The notes under the pieces are model-generated. The model was not told the origin of the DNA and did not search any database. It saw nothing but the letters and a program-made list of their open reading frames with translations. The position numbers and the translations under genes are program-made. 64,000 bases of DNA from DATGKG01 sp963851325. Lineage in GTDB: Bacteria > Desulfobacterota > Binatia > Binatales > Binataceae. Of the stretch, positions 50,420 to 59,160 are shown piece after piece. The stretch covers positions 1,364,001 through 1,428,000 of the forward strand of contig CAWKOR010000001.1 of NCBI GenBank assembly GCA_963851325.1, read 5' to 3'. The first letter of the stretch is position 1, and each line of letters begins with the position of its first letter.

Positions 50420-51622
50420 ATGGGAAACGCTGCCTTTCCAGTCACTATCGGCAATGAATCGCGCGTCGCTGAGCGGGCATCGACGCAGGCCAAAGTCGCA
50501 GCAATCCCATGGTACGTGTGGTGCCTCGCGGCCGCGGTGACCTCCGACGCATTCGGTGGATATTGGGACATCTCGTGGCATATCTCGATCGGACGCGACA
50601 CCTTCTGGACCCCGGCGCACATGATGGTCTACCTCGCGGGCATCCTGTCGGGCGTCTCGTGCGGATATGCCATCCTGACTACGACCTTCGGCTCCTCACA
50701 GGAAATGAAGGACCAGTCGGTCTCGATATGGGGATTTCGCGGACCGCTCGGATGCTTCATCGCGACCTGGGGCGCATTCGCGATGCTGACCTCGGCGCCG
50801 TTCGACAACTGGTGGCACAACGCGTACGGGCTCGACGTGAAGATTGTCAGCCTGCCGCATTCGATCCTCGCGCTGGGCGAAGCGATGATCAGCCTCGGCG
50901 CGATGCTGCTGGTGTGTGCGCAGGTCAATCGCGCGTCGGGAGCGTATCAACAGAAACTCGATCGCCTGCTGGTCTATATCGGCGGCGTCGAAATGTTTGG
51001 CGCCGCGCTGTTCGCGCTGGAATCGACGCCGATGGAATTCATGCATAGCAGCGGGTTCTATCGCGCGGTGGCCAGCACGTTTCCGATCATCTTGATTGCG
51101 ATCACATGCGTATCCAAATCGAAGTGGCCGGCAACCACGATGGCGGCCATCTATACCGCAGGCTTCCTGGCGTTCCTGTGGATATTCCCCCTGTTCCCAG
51201 CGCAGCCAAAACTCGGGCCGGTCTATCAGCACGTCACGCATATGGTGCCGCTATGGTTCCCGACGCTGCTCATCGTGCCCGCGTTCGCGCTGGATCTGCT
51301 GCGCCAGCGGATGGGCGAGCGATGGGGGAGCTGGAAATCCGCCGTGGCGGCAGGATGCGTCTACCTCGCGGTTTTCATCGCCGCGCAATGGCCATTTGCG
51401 AGCTTCATGATGTCACCGCTCGCGCGCAACCGCATCTTCGGAACGATCTATTTCGGATTCTTCGACGGCGCGAATGTCTTCTACAACCCCTACCACTTTG
51501 CGCGGATGGATAAGACTTACGCGGCATTCTACGCCGGGATGATCATCGCATTCGTGACCGCGATCATCTTCTGCTCCATCGGCATGGCGCTTGGAAACTG
51601 GATGCGCAAGGTCCAGCGCTGA
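50420..51622 (+). CDS. PmoC/AmoC-like copper membrane protein, possible C-A fusion
   Basis: 400 residues, about nine to ten helices. DISWHISIGRDTFWTPAH at 50-67 has D50, H54 and H67 at the spacing of the Cu(C) ligands D156-H160-H173 of Methylococcus PmoC, with 10 of 18 residues the same as I recall that sequence. FDNWWHNAYGLDVKIVSLPH has H133 and H147 at the spacing of the Cu(D) ligands H231-H245, and D129 stands where PmoC has N227. PmoC is about 260-290 residues and has the motif in its middle; here it is near the N-terminus and about 250 further residues follow, with a segment (WFPTLLIVPAFALDLL) that faintly recalls PmoA. ATG 50420 has GAGG five bases upstream. Confidence 0.6.
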   Translation: MGNAAFPVTIGNESRVAERASTQAKVAAIPWYVWCLAAAVTSDAFGGYWDISWHISIGRDTFWTPAHMMVYLAGILSGVSCGYAILTTTFGSSQEMKDQSVSIWGFRGPLGCFIATWGAFAMLTSAPFDNWWHNAYGLDVKIVSLPHSILALGEAMISLGAMLLVCAQVNRASGAYQQKLDRLLVYIGGVEMFGAALFALESTPMEFMHSSGFYRAVASTFPIILIAITCVSKSKWPATTMAAIYTAGFLAFLWIFPLFPAQPKLGPVYQHVTHMVPLWFPTLLIVPAFALDLLRQRMGERWGSWKSAVAAGCVYLAVFIAAQWPFASFMMSPLARNRIFGTIYFGFFDGANVFYNPYHFARMDKTYAAFYAGMIIAFVTAIIFCSIGMALGNWMRKVQR

Positions 51623-51629
51623 CACGTCA

Positions 51630-53093
51630 ATGAAAAGAAACTTCGCGATTCTGGCCCTCGTGGCAGCAATGGTTGCGCTTGCACTACCAGCGTCTGCGCA
51701 CGTCGGAAGCCCCGACGTTTTCTATGAAGGCGATGCCGGCCCGTATCATCTATTCGTGACCGTGCGCGTGCCCCAGGTTGTGCCCGGCGTGGCGGAGGTC
51801 GAGGTGCGTTCAGCTTCCGACGACGTGCGCGAGATCAGCACCGCGGTGGCATGGATGACCGGCCCGGCATCGAAGAACCTGCCGGTACCTGACCTCGCGA
51901 TCCAATCGAAGACCGACCCGCGATTTTTCACCTCGAGCGTGTGGCTGATGGAATACGGTTCGCTGCGGGTGGCGCTCCTGGTCAAAGGAACGCGGGGGCC
52001 CGCGCAACTGTCGATCCCGATCGCATCGTTTGGACAAAGCGTTTTACCGATGCCGAAAGCGCTGGGAGCATTGCTGCTGGTGCTGGTGACAGGCCTGGCG
52101 CTCGGAGCGATCTCAATCGTGGGAGCCGCCGCGCGCGAATCACGCGTCGGACCCGGTGCAGAAGTGCCGCCGAATTATCGGCGCAGCGGCCGGCGTGCGA
52201 TGGCCATCATGGCGGTCATCGTGGGACTGGTGTTCTACGGCGGTTTCACCTGGTGGAACACCGACGCCAACGCCTACGCCAGCCTCGCGAAATTTTTCAA
52301 ATCGCCGAAATGCGCCGCGACTCTGGACGGGAATCGAATCTCGATCCGGCCGACCGACGAGCTGTGGCTGAAGCATGAAAAGATCGCAAATCTGCTTCTC
52401 GACCACGGCCACATCATGCACCTGTTTCTGCTGCGCACGCCCGGATTCGATCGCATCTGGCATCTTCATCCGAAACGCACCGACCACGGAACCTTCGTGG
52501 CGAATCTTCCGTCGATCGAGCCGGGTAACTATCAGATCTTCGCCGATATCGTCGGCCAGTACGGATTTCCGTGGACGCTGGTCGGCACCATCGAGATGCC
52601 GAATATCGCGGGCTCACCGATCAGCGGCGACGATTCATTGGGAATCGCTCCGGCGCTGACCCAGAACAGCGACACCACAACCTTCACGCTCGCAGACGGC
52701 ACAGAAGTTCTCTGGCAACGCGACAAGCCGCCGCTTAAGGCGAATGTGCCGATGATCCTGAAGTTCGAGGTTAACGATAAAACCGGCGCGCCGGCCAACG
52801 ACCTCGAACCCTACATGGGGATGGCGGCACATGCAGAGATCATCCGCGACGACCTGAGCGTGTTCGCCCACATCCACCCGTCGGGCTCGGCGCCGATGGC
52901 CTCCATGATGATGGCGAGCGCGGACAATTCGGGAGCGGCATCGATGGCAGAGATGAAGATGCCCAACGAAAAGGTCGCGCCCGAGCTGTCGATCCCCTAT
53001 GGCTTTCCGAAGCCGGGGCTGTACCGCATCTTCCTGCAATTCAAGCGCGCAGGCCGCATCGAGACCGCATCCTTCGACGCGCGCGTCATCTGA
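51630..53093 (+). CDS. Secreted two-TM protein, PmoB-like topology, His-rich
   Basis: 487 residues. Signal peptide ends ALPASA, so the mature protein starts with His24, as does mature PmoB. Then a beta-rich domain (about 30-135), two helices (143-166, 189-208) and a long outer part with two similar His-rich units: GHIMHLFLLRTPGFDRIWHLHP (256-281 region) and AAHAEIIRDDLSVFAHIHP. PmoB has the same plan of beta domain, two helices, beta domain, and comes after C and A in pmoCAB. However, the HxH CuB pair of PmoB is not in the N-terminal domain, and a Met/Ala-rich insert lies late in the chain. Starts seven bases after the membrane gene. Confidence 0.6.
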   Translation: MKRNFAILALVAAMVALALPASAHVGSPDVFYEGDAGPYHLFVTVRVPQVVPGVAEVEVRSASDDVREISTAVAWMTGPASKNLPVPDLAIQSKTDPRFFTSSVWLMEYGSLRVALLVKGTRGPAQLSIPIASFGQSVLPMPKALGALLLVLVTGLALGAISIVGAAARESRVGPGAEVPPNYRRSGRRAMAIMAVIVGLVFYGGFTWWNTDANAYASLAKFFKSPKCAATLDGNRISIRPTDELWLKHEKIANLLLDHGHIMHLFLLRTPGFDRIWHLHPKRTDHGTFVANLPSIEPGNYQIFADIVGQYGFPWTLVGTIEMPNIAGSPISGDDSLGIAPALTQNSDTTTFTLADGTEVLWQRDKPPLKANVPMILKFEVNDKTGAPANDLEPYMGMAAHAEIIRDDLSVFAHIHPSGSAPMASMMMASADNSGAASMAEMKMPNEKVAPELSIPYGFPKPGLYRIFLQFKRAGRIETASFDARVI

Positions 53094-53241
53094 AGGGCTC
53101 AAAGCGCGGCGCTATGGCGCGAGGTCAGGCGCTTCGCGACCGGCCCCTGCAAAGGCTCGGTATCACCTTCAAGGATGTCGAATCGATCCATCTTGAAGAA
53201 TATCTGGTCGGGATATTTCCTCCCCAACTCTCTTGCCTAAA

Positions 53242-53273
53242 AAACAGGCGCCGGAGGACTCCGGCGCCTGTTT
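53242..53273. terminator. Strong bidirectional terminator
   Basis: Perfect 15-base stem AAACAGGCGCCGGAG / CTCCGGCGCCTGTTT with a two-base apex, A-tract on one side and T-tract on the other. It lies between the plus-strand copper-protein-like operon and the minus-strand gene ending at 53299, and can serve both. Confidence 0.88.
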
Positions 53274-53298
53274 GTGCGATCAGTGTTGAGGATTTCGA

Positions 53299-54003
53299 CT
53301 AGGCCTTGGGCTTCAGCGAGAAGTTCACGTTCGCCGAGGCGCCATCTTTCACGTCGGCCTTCTGATCCTGCGTGCCAAGCTTTTCCTGCCACACTTCAAC
53401 AGTGTAGTTGCCGGGCGGCACATCCTTGATGGTGTAGTTACCCTTGTCGTCGGTAACCGCGAAGTATGGCGTGTCGGTCGAGACCCACCATCCATGCATC
53501 CAGCCATGAGCGTCGCAGGTGACCTTGATCGTTTCCGGCTTGTCGATCTTCTTGTCCATCTCCTTCTTGAACTTCGGCTGCGCCGCGTTGAAGGAAGGAT
53601 TGGCGGTCGAGTAGGTATGGATGTTATGCAGGATGCCGTCGTCGTTCATGATCTTGATGGTGCTGCCCGCGGGAAATGCCAACACATGGGGGTCGTAGCG
53701 GCATCCCTTCTGATTGAAGGTGACCGTCTCGGGCTTGACGTCGCCTTTGGCGCCCTTTACTACCACCACCGCATTGGCAATTCCGCCATCGCTCGCGACC
53801 ACGAGATCTTCGTTGAAGTGCTTCGTGAGTCCGCAAACTTCCTTGTCCTTGGTCACTTCGACGGTTTTCGGAGCGGGAGGCGTACCATCATACTTGACGG
53901 TACCGGTGATGGTTCCTCCGGCGGCATTCGCGCTGCCTGCACTGAAAGTCATACCGAGCGCCACCGCTGCACATGCCGCGGTGACAATTGCGTAACGTTT
54001 CAT
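53299..54003 (-). CDS. Secreted cupredoxin-like protein with carboxypeptidase-regulatory-type domain
   Basis: 234 residues with a signal peptide (cleavage near SANA). The first part has plastocyanin-like segments: CRYDPHVLAFPAGSTIKIMN, GILHNIHTYST and VTCDAHGWMHGWW, offering His, Cys, His and Met as type 1 copper ligands. The C-terminal 70 residues (AVTDDKGNYTIKDVPPGNYT, VEVWQEKLG) are a Cna-B/carboxypeptidase-regulatory-like beta domain. Could be a periplasmic electron carrier for the cytochrome complex encoded upstream, 48 bases away on the same strand. Confidence 0.8.
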   Translation of the reverse strand: MKRYAIVTAACAAVALGMTFSAGSANAAGGTITGTVKYDGTPPAPKTVEVTKDKEVCGLTKHFNEDLVVASDGGIANAVVVVKGAKGDVKPETVTFNQKGCRYDPHVLAFPAGSTIKIMNDDGILHNIHTYSTANPSFNAAQPKFKKEMDKKIDKPETIKVTCDAHGWMHGWWVSTDTPYFAVTDDKGNYTIKDVPPGNYTVEVWQEKLGTQDQKADVKDGASANVNFSLKPKA

Positions 54004-54051
54004 TTTCCAGTTCCCTCCTAGAATTCGGTCCTACACAGGTGCCAGTTATTA

Positions 54052-56866
54052 TTATGACGCTTTTCCCGGAACCTTGCTTGCCTCGCTAACCTTCAGCTTT
54101 TTGACGGCCGGCGCTGCCTTGGGTATTTCCGGATTCGCGACCTGCGACGGTAGCGACTGCCCGGGGTGCGTGCCGAACCAGAAGATGTAATCGCGAATTG
54201 CCTTGCGCTGCGCTTCCTCGTTTCCTTTGAGAATGTCGTCGGGACCACCTGGATAGAACGAAGGCATCTTGGTGCCGGGCTGCACTGCCTGCGGATCCTT
54301 GAGCCAGGTCAGAATCCAATCCGGATTGAGGCGCGAATGCGCGAGACTCAAATCTGGCGCCCATCCTTCGGGCGGTCCTTCCGGATGCTTGTCGCCCTCC
54401 TGATGGCAACTGAAGCAATTGAAGTAGTCCTTCGACATCAATTTCGCGCCGGCGTCCAGGTCAACTACCGGAAACAGGTTAGTGTTGAGATAGACGAATG
54501 GTACCTGCAGGTCCGCCATCGCGGTGAAGTAGTCAACCAGCGTGTCGCCTTCGTGATTGTCGAGGTGGAAGGTCGGCATCCGGACCTTCAGCCACGGCCG
54601 AATCGGGGTTGGGCTCTGCAGGAAACTGAACAGCCATGCAGGCTGAACCTTGGCGCCCTCGCCATTGAGGATCGGTGGCGCGAGGTTTACCTGATCGGGC
54701 GGATAGAAACGCCGGATGTAGCCGCCACGATTCTCGATAATGTGGCATCCGACGCAGTTGCGATAGTTCACCACTCGCCGGCCGAGAACGATCTGCTCCT
54801 GGCGCGCGGTTCCGGGCGCACGATAACGTTCCGGCACTTTGCCTTCGTGCAGGCTCGCGATGAACACGCGCAGGTTCTTGATGTCCTGATCCTGCAAGTC
54901 GAACTGTGGCATGACCTGTTCGACGTCTTTGGTCTGATAAGTACGCGGATTCTTAAGCTTGTTGTAGACCCAGGCGTTCCAGGTCTCCGGAATGTCGGTA
55001 TGGTTTCCGAAAAATAATTCGTCGACGTGCTTGGAGCCTTCGGTAGATAGCTCGACGCCGATGCGCGACTCGTGCTCCATGCCGCTGATCTCATGGCAAC
55101 CGAAGCATCCGTACTTGCGCACCATCGCTTCGCCCTTGCTGATGTTCTCCGGATTCTTGAGGGCCGCCTCGACACCCGGGTCTTCCTTCTTGTGGCCGTG
55201 TTGCATCAGGAACGCGGTCAGCGCAAACGCCTCGTGATCGCTCAGGCGCAGGGACGGCATCGCGGGATGCGCGGCATAGTTGGTGGGATCCTTGATCCAC
55301 CACCAGATCCACCGCGGGTCGGTTTTCTCGGCGATCTTGTCGAGGTTAGGTGCGAAGTCTTTTGCGGTGCGCGTCTCTTTGGGCTTGAAATCCTTATCGT
55401 AGCCGACCGGCGTACCGTACTGGTCCGGGTCGATCGAATGACAGCCTTTGCATCCTACTGACTCGAAGAGACCCTTGCCTTCTTCGATCATACCGGCATT
55501 TGAGAGTGCGCCCTGCAACTCCGCCGGCTCGGGATGAGACTTAAGCCATTCATCGCCGGCCTTGTGCGAGCTGTTCAGGATATAGGCGGCGACCTGGGTG
55601 GCTTGCTCGCGGCTGAACATGAAGTTCGGCATCCGGGTGTGCGGCCTGAAGATGTGCGGATCGGTGATCCATCGCACCATCCACGAGGGATCGAGCTTGG
55701 CGGAAGCGAGCTTGAGGAAGGGGCCGATCTTCGGCATGTCTTCGTAACCCGCGACCAGATGGCACGCGGGGCAGCCGAGCTGCTGAAAGTCGCGCTCGCC
55801 ATCCACCCAATTGATGGCAATCTGTTTGTCTTCCTTGTTGCGTAGCGATCCGACGTCGATATGACAGGTGATGCAGCGCGACTGCATCTCCTCGCCCTGC
55901 AGCAGCGGATGGTCCCAATGCTCCTGGTTGCCATGCGCCATTGCGACCGAGTTCACCGCGGGTCCCTGGCCGTCGTGACAAGGGGTGCATCCGGTCTTCT
56001 CGGGCGGATGCTTCAGGATGATCGCATCGAAGTTGCTGTGGGTGCGAAACGGCTCGGGCGCGTCCTCGAAGCCCTTCTTGTCGGCGCCCATGTGACAGCT
56101 CTGGCATCGATCGACGCGCGCGATCGCTTCGTCGAAGGCGTTGCGATCGAAATCATCGATCGAGGTCTGCTGGATTTTCGGAATTTTAGGATAGCGCGCG
56201 ATGACCCGACCCATGAACTTGATCGGGATCATGTAGGTGTTGGCCTTCTCGATCAGGTCGTCGCGCGTCTTGGTCATGACCTTGAGTTTGTCGGTCAGAG
56301 CGGTGACCTGGGAATGAATCTTGTCGACCTGGTCCTTGACGTTCCTGGAGGTCCTTTTTGGCCTTGTCGGATTCGGCGTTCTCGCCGTCGAGTTCTTTCT
56401 GCAGTTTCTGGATTTCGCTCCAGATAGGCGCGGCATCTTCCTTGACCTGGATCGCATGATTGTAGTCGTACATGCGCTCGGTGAGGATCGACTTGGTGAA
56501 ACGGACCGCCTGATCCTTGTCGTCGGCGATGTTCTTGAGGTTGACTTCCTGCGCTTCGAGCTCGTCGAGCTTGCGCTGGGTCTGGCCGGATGCCAATTCG
56601 TGCTGCGCCTGGGTGAGATCCTTCTCGTCTTTGACGTAGTCGGGATTGTCGTTGAGCTTCTTCTGCTCCGCGGCGACATCCTTCATGTACTTGTTGTAGG
56701 CGAGCTCGTCGAACTTGACCTGGTATTCCTTCCACGGCCGGCGCGAGATGTTATCGTCCCAGATTGCCCAGATTGCGCTGACCATCAGCACGGCGATCAT
56801 GAGTACGAAAAGCGCGCTGTACGATTTCCCCTCTTCGATGGGATCGAGTCCCGGTCTGCCAGCCAT
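54052..56866 (-). CDS. Membrane-anchored octahaem cytochrome c, frameshifted
   Basis: The first 175 residues (56866-56342) have an N-terminal helix (ALFVLMIAVLMVSAIWAIW) and a long coiled coil; the remainder (56343-54052) holds eight CXXCH haem sites: CQSCH, CTPCH, CITCH, CPACH, CKGCH, CFGCH, CVGCH and CFSCH. The two parts are one base out of frame near 56342; restoring one base gives a 938-residue protein running DLQE to NVKDQVDK. Both halves look under selection, so an assembly error or a very recent mutation is likely. Last gene of the cytochrome b operon; it would pass electrons from the quinol site to a soluble carrier or the oxidase. Confidence 0.85.
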
Positions 56867-56909
56867 CTACTTCACACCTGCCACGGAGCCAACCTTCCGC
56901 ATGGATCTT

Positions 56910-57086
56910 TTACAGTTGCTCGCCAAAGTAACGTTCGATCGCGACGCCCAACATGAATACTAGAATTCCGACACCGGTGATTTCGAACTCACGCCCCATC
57001 CCGTGAACATCGGTGACGCCGACATACAACCCGAACAGGACGTCGACACAGCCGATCGCCTCGAGAACTTTCGCGAGAAAGAACAC
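56910..57086 (-). CDS. 58-residue membrane protein in the cytochrome b operon
   Basis: GTG at 57086 directly follows the stop of the cytochrome b C-half gene (TGA GTG). Sequence: MFFLAKVLEAIGCVDVLFGL, then VGVTDVHGMGREFEIT, a second helix GVGILVFMLGVAI and ERYFGEQL. Two helices, no family recognised. Its place in the operon suggests a small subunit of the complex. Confidence 0.7.
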   Translation of the reverse strand: MFFLAKVLEAIGCVDVLFGLYVGVTDVHGMGREFEITGVGILVFMLGVAIERYFGEQL

Positions 57087-57989
57087 TCAGATGTTTATCC
57101 ACGGAGTCACGAGGATGTACTTGATGTTAAATGCGTGCCGCAGCGCCATCTTCACCACCACGCCGAGCATCGCAATGAACAGGAAGCCGGTGATTCCAAA
57201 CCGCACCGGGCCCCATGCTTCGAGGACTTCTTTACCACCGCCGGGAAATGCCGACCACGGATCGCCCGCGGGTCGGCGCCTGATCCACCAATAGAAGAGC
57301 GCGTAGCCGACCACGAAGTATCCACCGATTACCGCCAGCCCGAAGAGCGCGGACAGCGTGTAGTCGCGGAATCCAAACAGATACGGCAAATCGACGTTGG
57401 TCAGCGCCTCAACCAGATGCGGATCCCAGATCTGGCCGGGCCAGAACCAGTTCCATCCGGGGCCGCGGAAAAACGTTCCGATGATGATGAACGAGACCCA
57501 TAGAATGTGGAATCCGAAGAAGAAGGTCAGGATCTCGAAAGTGCGCTCGCGAAATGTGTAATAGCCGTTCCCTTTCGGATTGATGTCGAGGTAGGGAATC
57601 AGCATCAGACCCACGATGATGAAGCTGGGCAGCACCACGCCCGCATACCAGGGATCGAAGAAAACCAGCATTTCCTGTAGGCCCAGGAAGTACCACGGAG
57701 CCTTCGACGGATTGGGCGTGCGGGTCGGGTTGCTCGGTTCTTCCAGCGGCGCATTGATCGTCAGCGACCAGATGGTCAGCACCGCGATCACAAGCAGCGA
57801 CATCAGAAATTCATTGCGTACCAGGAACGGCCAGGTATGGAGCTTCTCTTCGATGCCCGATCCGGCTTTCTTGATCGGAACCTCGATTCGTTTGCCGCCC
57901 GGCGCAGCCGCGGTTCGCGCCGCCCCACCAGCGGATGCAGCGCCAGCGCCCGCCGCTCGCATCATCGGTCCACTACCTTCGGAAGCCAT
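57087..57989 (-). CDS. Cytochrome b, C-terminal half (subunit IV-like)
   Basis: Membrane part of a quinol:cytochrome c reductase-type complex. 300 residues: Ala/Gly-rich N-terminal extension, then the PetD-like signature LEEPSNPTRTPNPSKAPWYF with LGLQEMLVFFDPW and more helices than plain subunit IV (about six to seven). It would complete the Qo site together with the N-half encoded upstream. ATG 57989 is preceded by AGAGGG; a TTG six bases earlier is possible. Confidence 0.88.
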   Translation of the reverse strand: MASEGSGPMMRAAGAGAASAGGAARTAAAPGGKRIEVPIKKAGSGIEEKLHTWPFLVRNEFLMSLLVIAVLTIWSLTINAPLEEPSNPTRTPNPSKAPWYFLGLQEMLVFFDPWYAGVVLPSFIIVGLMLIPYLDINPKGNGYYTFRERTFEILTFFFGFHILWVSFIIIGTFFRGPGWNWFWPGQIWDPHLVEALTNVDLPYLFGFRDYTLSALFGLAVIGGYFVVGYALFYWWIRRRPAGDPWSAFPGGGKEVLEAWGPVRFGITGFLFIAMLGVVVKMALRHAFNIKYILVTPWINI

Positions 57990-58010
57990 GATCAACCCTC
58001 TGCGCGAATA

Positions 58011-58160
58011 CTAATGTTGCGCGTGAGTATCGTCCTCGTCGAGATCCTTCGGGGGTGCCGCCAGCACCCACAATCCGTACATAATGAGGCCCATCACGAT
58101 CGGCACAAAGAGCACGCGCACGATTCCGGTGCGCAACAATCCTGAAAACAGTTCACCCAT
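58011..58160 (-). CDS. 49-residue membrane protein between the cytochrome b halves
   Basis: MGELFSGLLRTGIVRVLFVP, one hydrophobic helix (IVMGLIMYGLWVLAA) and an acidic, His-ending tail DLDEDDTHAQH. ATG at 58160, 17 bases after the stop of the N-half gene and 21 bases before the start of the C-half gene. Small hydrophobic subunits are usual in bc-type complexes. Function inferred only from position. Confidence 0.7.
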   Translation of the reverse strand: MGELFSGLLRTGIVRVLFVPIVMGLIMYGLWVLAAPPKDLDEDDTHAQH

Positions 58161-58177
58161 AGTGCGTCGCCAACCCG

Positions 58178-58951
58178 CTAGAGCGGCCCCGACATTCCGT
58201 CGCGGCGGATTCGCCAGAAATGCACCGCCATGAACAAGCTCGCAACCAGCGGGAAGAAGATGCAGTGCAGGATGTAGAAGCGCAACAGCGTATGCGGTCC
58301 GATTTCCGCGCCGCCGAAAATAAACGCGCGCGCATCGTAGATCGGATTGACCCCCATCACCTCATGGAACGGGCCGCCATGGCCCAGCAGCGGAGTGGCG
58401 CGCGCCATGTTCGATCCGACCGTAACCGCCCAAATCGAAAGCTGATCCCACGGCAGCAGGTATCCGGTGAACGAGAGCAGCAGCGTCAGCACCAGGAGGA
58501 TGACGCCGACCACCCAGTTGAATTCGCGCGGCGGTTTGTACGATCCCGTCATGAAGACGCGGAACATATGCAGCCAGACCGCGATCACCATCCCGTGCGC
58601 AGCCCATCGATGCATGTTGCGCATCAGCATGCCGAACGGCATGTCGAATTCGAGATACTTCATGTCCGCGTACGCGTATTCCGCGGTCGGCCGGTAGTAG
58701 AACATCAGGTACACGCCGGTGATGACGGTAACCAGGAAGAGCAGGAAGGTGATCCCGCCCATGCACCAGGTAAAGCGCAATCGCACCGTGTGCTTCTGCA
58801 CTTTGGACGGATGCAGGTGCAACCAGATGTTGCCCGACACCATCAGGATGCGGTTGCGCGGGGTGTCTTCGTAGCCATGGCGGAAGATCGATTGCCATGC
58901 CTGCGACTCGATGATCTGCCGCTTGGTTTCGTTCCAGTCGAATTTGGCCAT
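58178..58951 (-). CDS. Cytochrome b, N-terminal half (b6-like)
   Basis: 257 residues with four helices and both pairs of haem ligands: HRWAAHGMVIAVWLHMFRVF in one helix and HTLLRFYILHCIFFPLVASL followed by AVHFWRIRRDG in another. Also FTGYLLPWDQLSIWAVTVGS. First gene of the operon (58951 to 54052, possibly to 53299). No Rieske iron-sulfur subunit gene lies in the operon. ATG start. Confidence 0.93.
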   Translation of the reverse strand: MAKFDWNETKRQIIESQAWQSIFRHGYEDTPRNRILMVSGNIWLHLHPSKVQKHTVRLRFTWCMGGITFLLFLVTVITGVYLMFYYRPTAEYAYADMKYLEFDMPFGMLMRNMHRWAAHGMVIAVWLHMFRVFMTGSYKPPREFNWVVGVILLVLTLLLSFTGYLLPWDQLSIWAVTVGSNMARATPLLGHGGPFHEVMGVNPIYDARAFIFGGAEIGPHTLLRFYILHCIFFPLVASLFMAVHFWRIRRDGMSGPL

Positions 58952-59160
58952 TCCTGAACTAACGGCTCCCTAGCGGCAGCCTTTCCCTTCCCGATCTTTT
59001 GTCGTGTTCCCGATCTCGATGATTAGCGAAAAGACTCGATACTTTTCAACGCCTCAGCCCGCAACTTCCGCACCGCGCGAACGTAAGATTATCTAATTGC
59101 GGTCCAGGTGCGCAATAAAACCCTGCTGATGACCATGATCGTCGGCCTCGCTCCCTCGCC

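Noticed and set aside
53114..53302. 62-codon frame downstream of the PmoB-like gene
   Set aside because: It reads through the perfect terminator stem at 53242-53273 and overlaps the convergent gene end; no homology or ribosome site.
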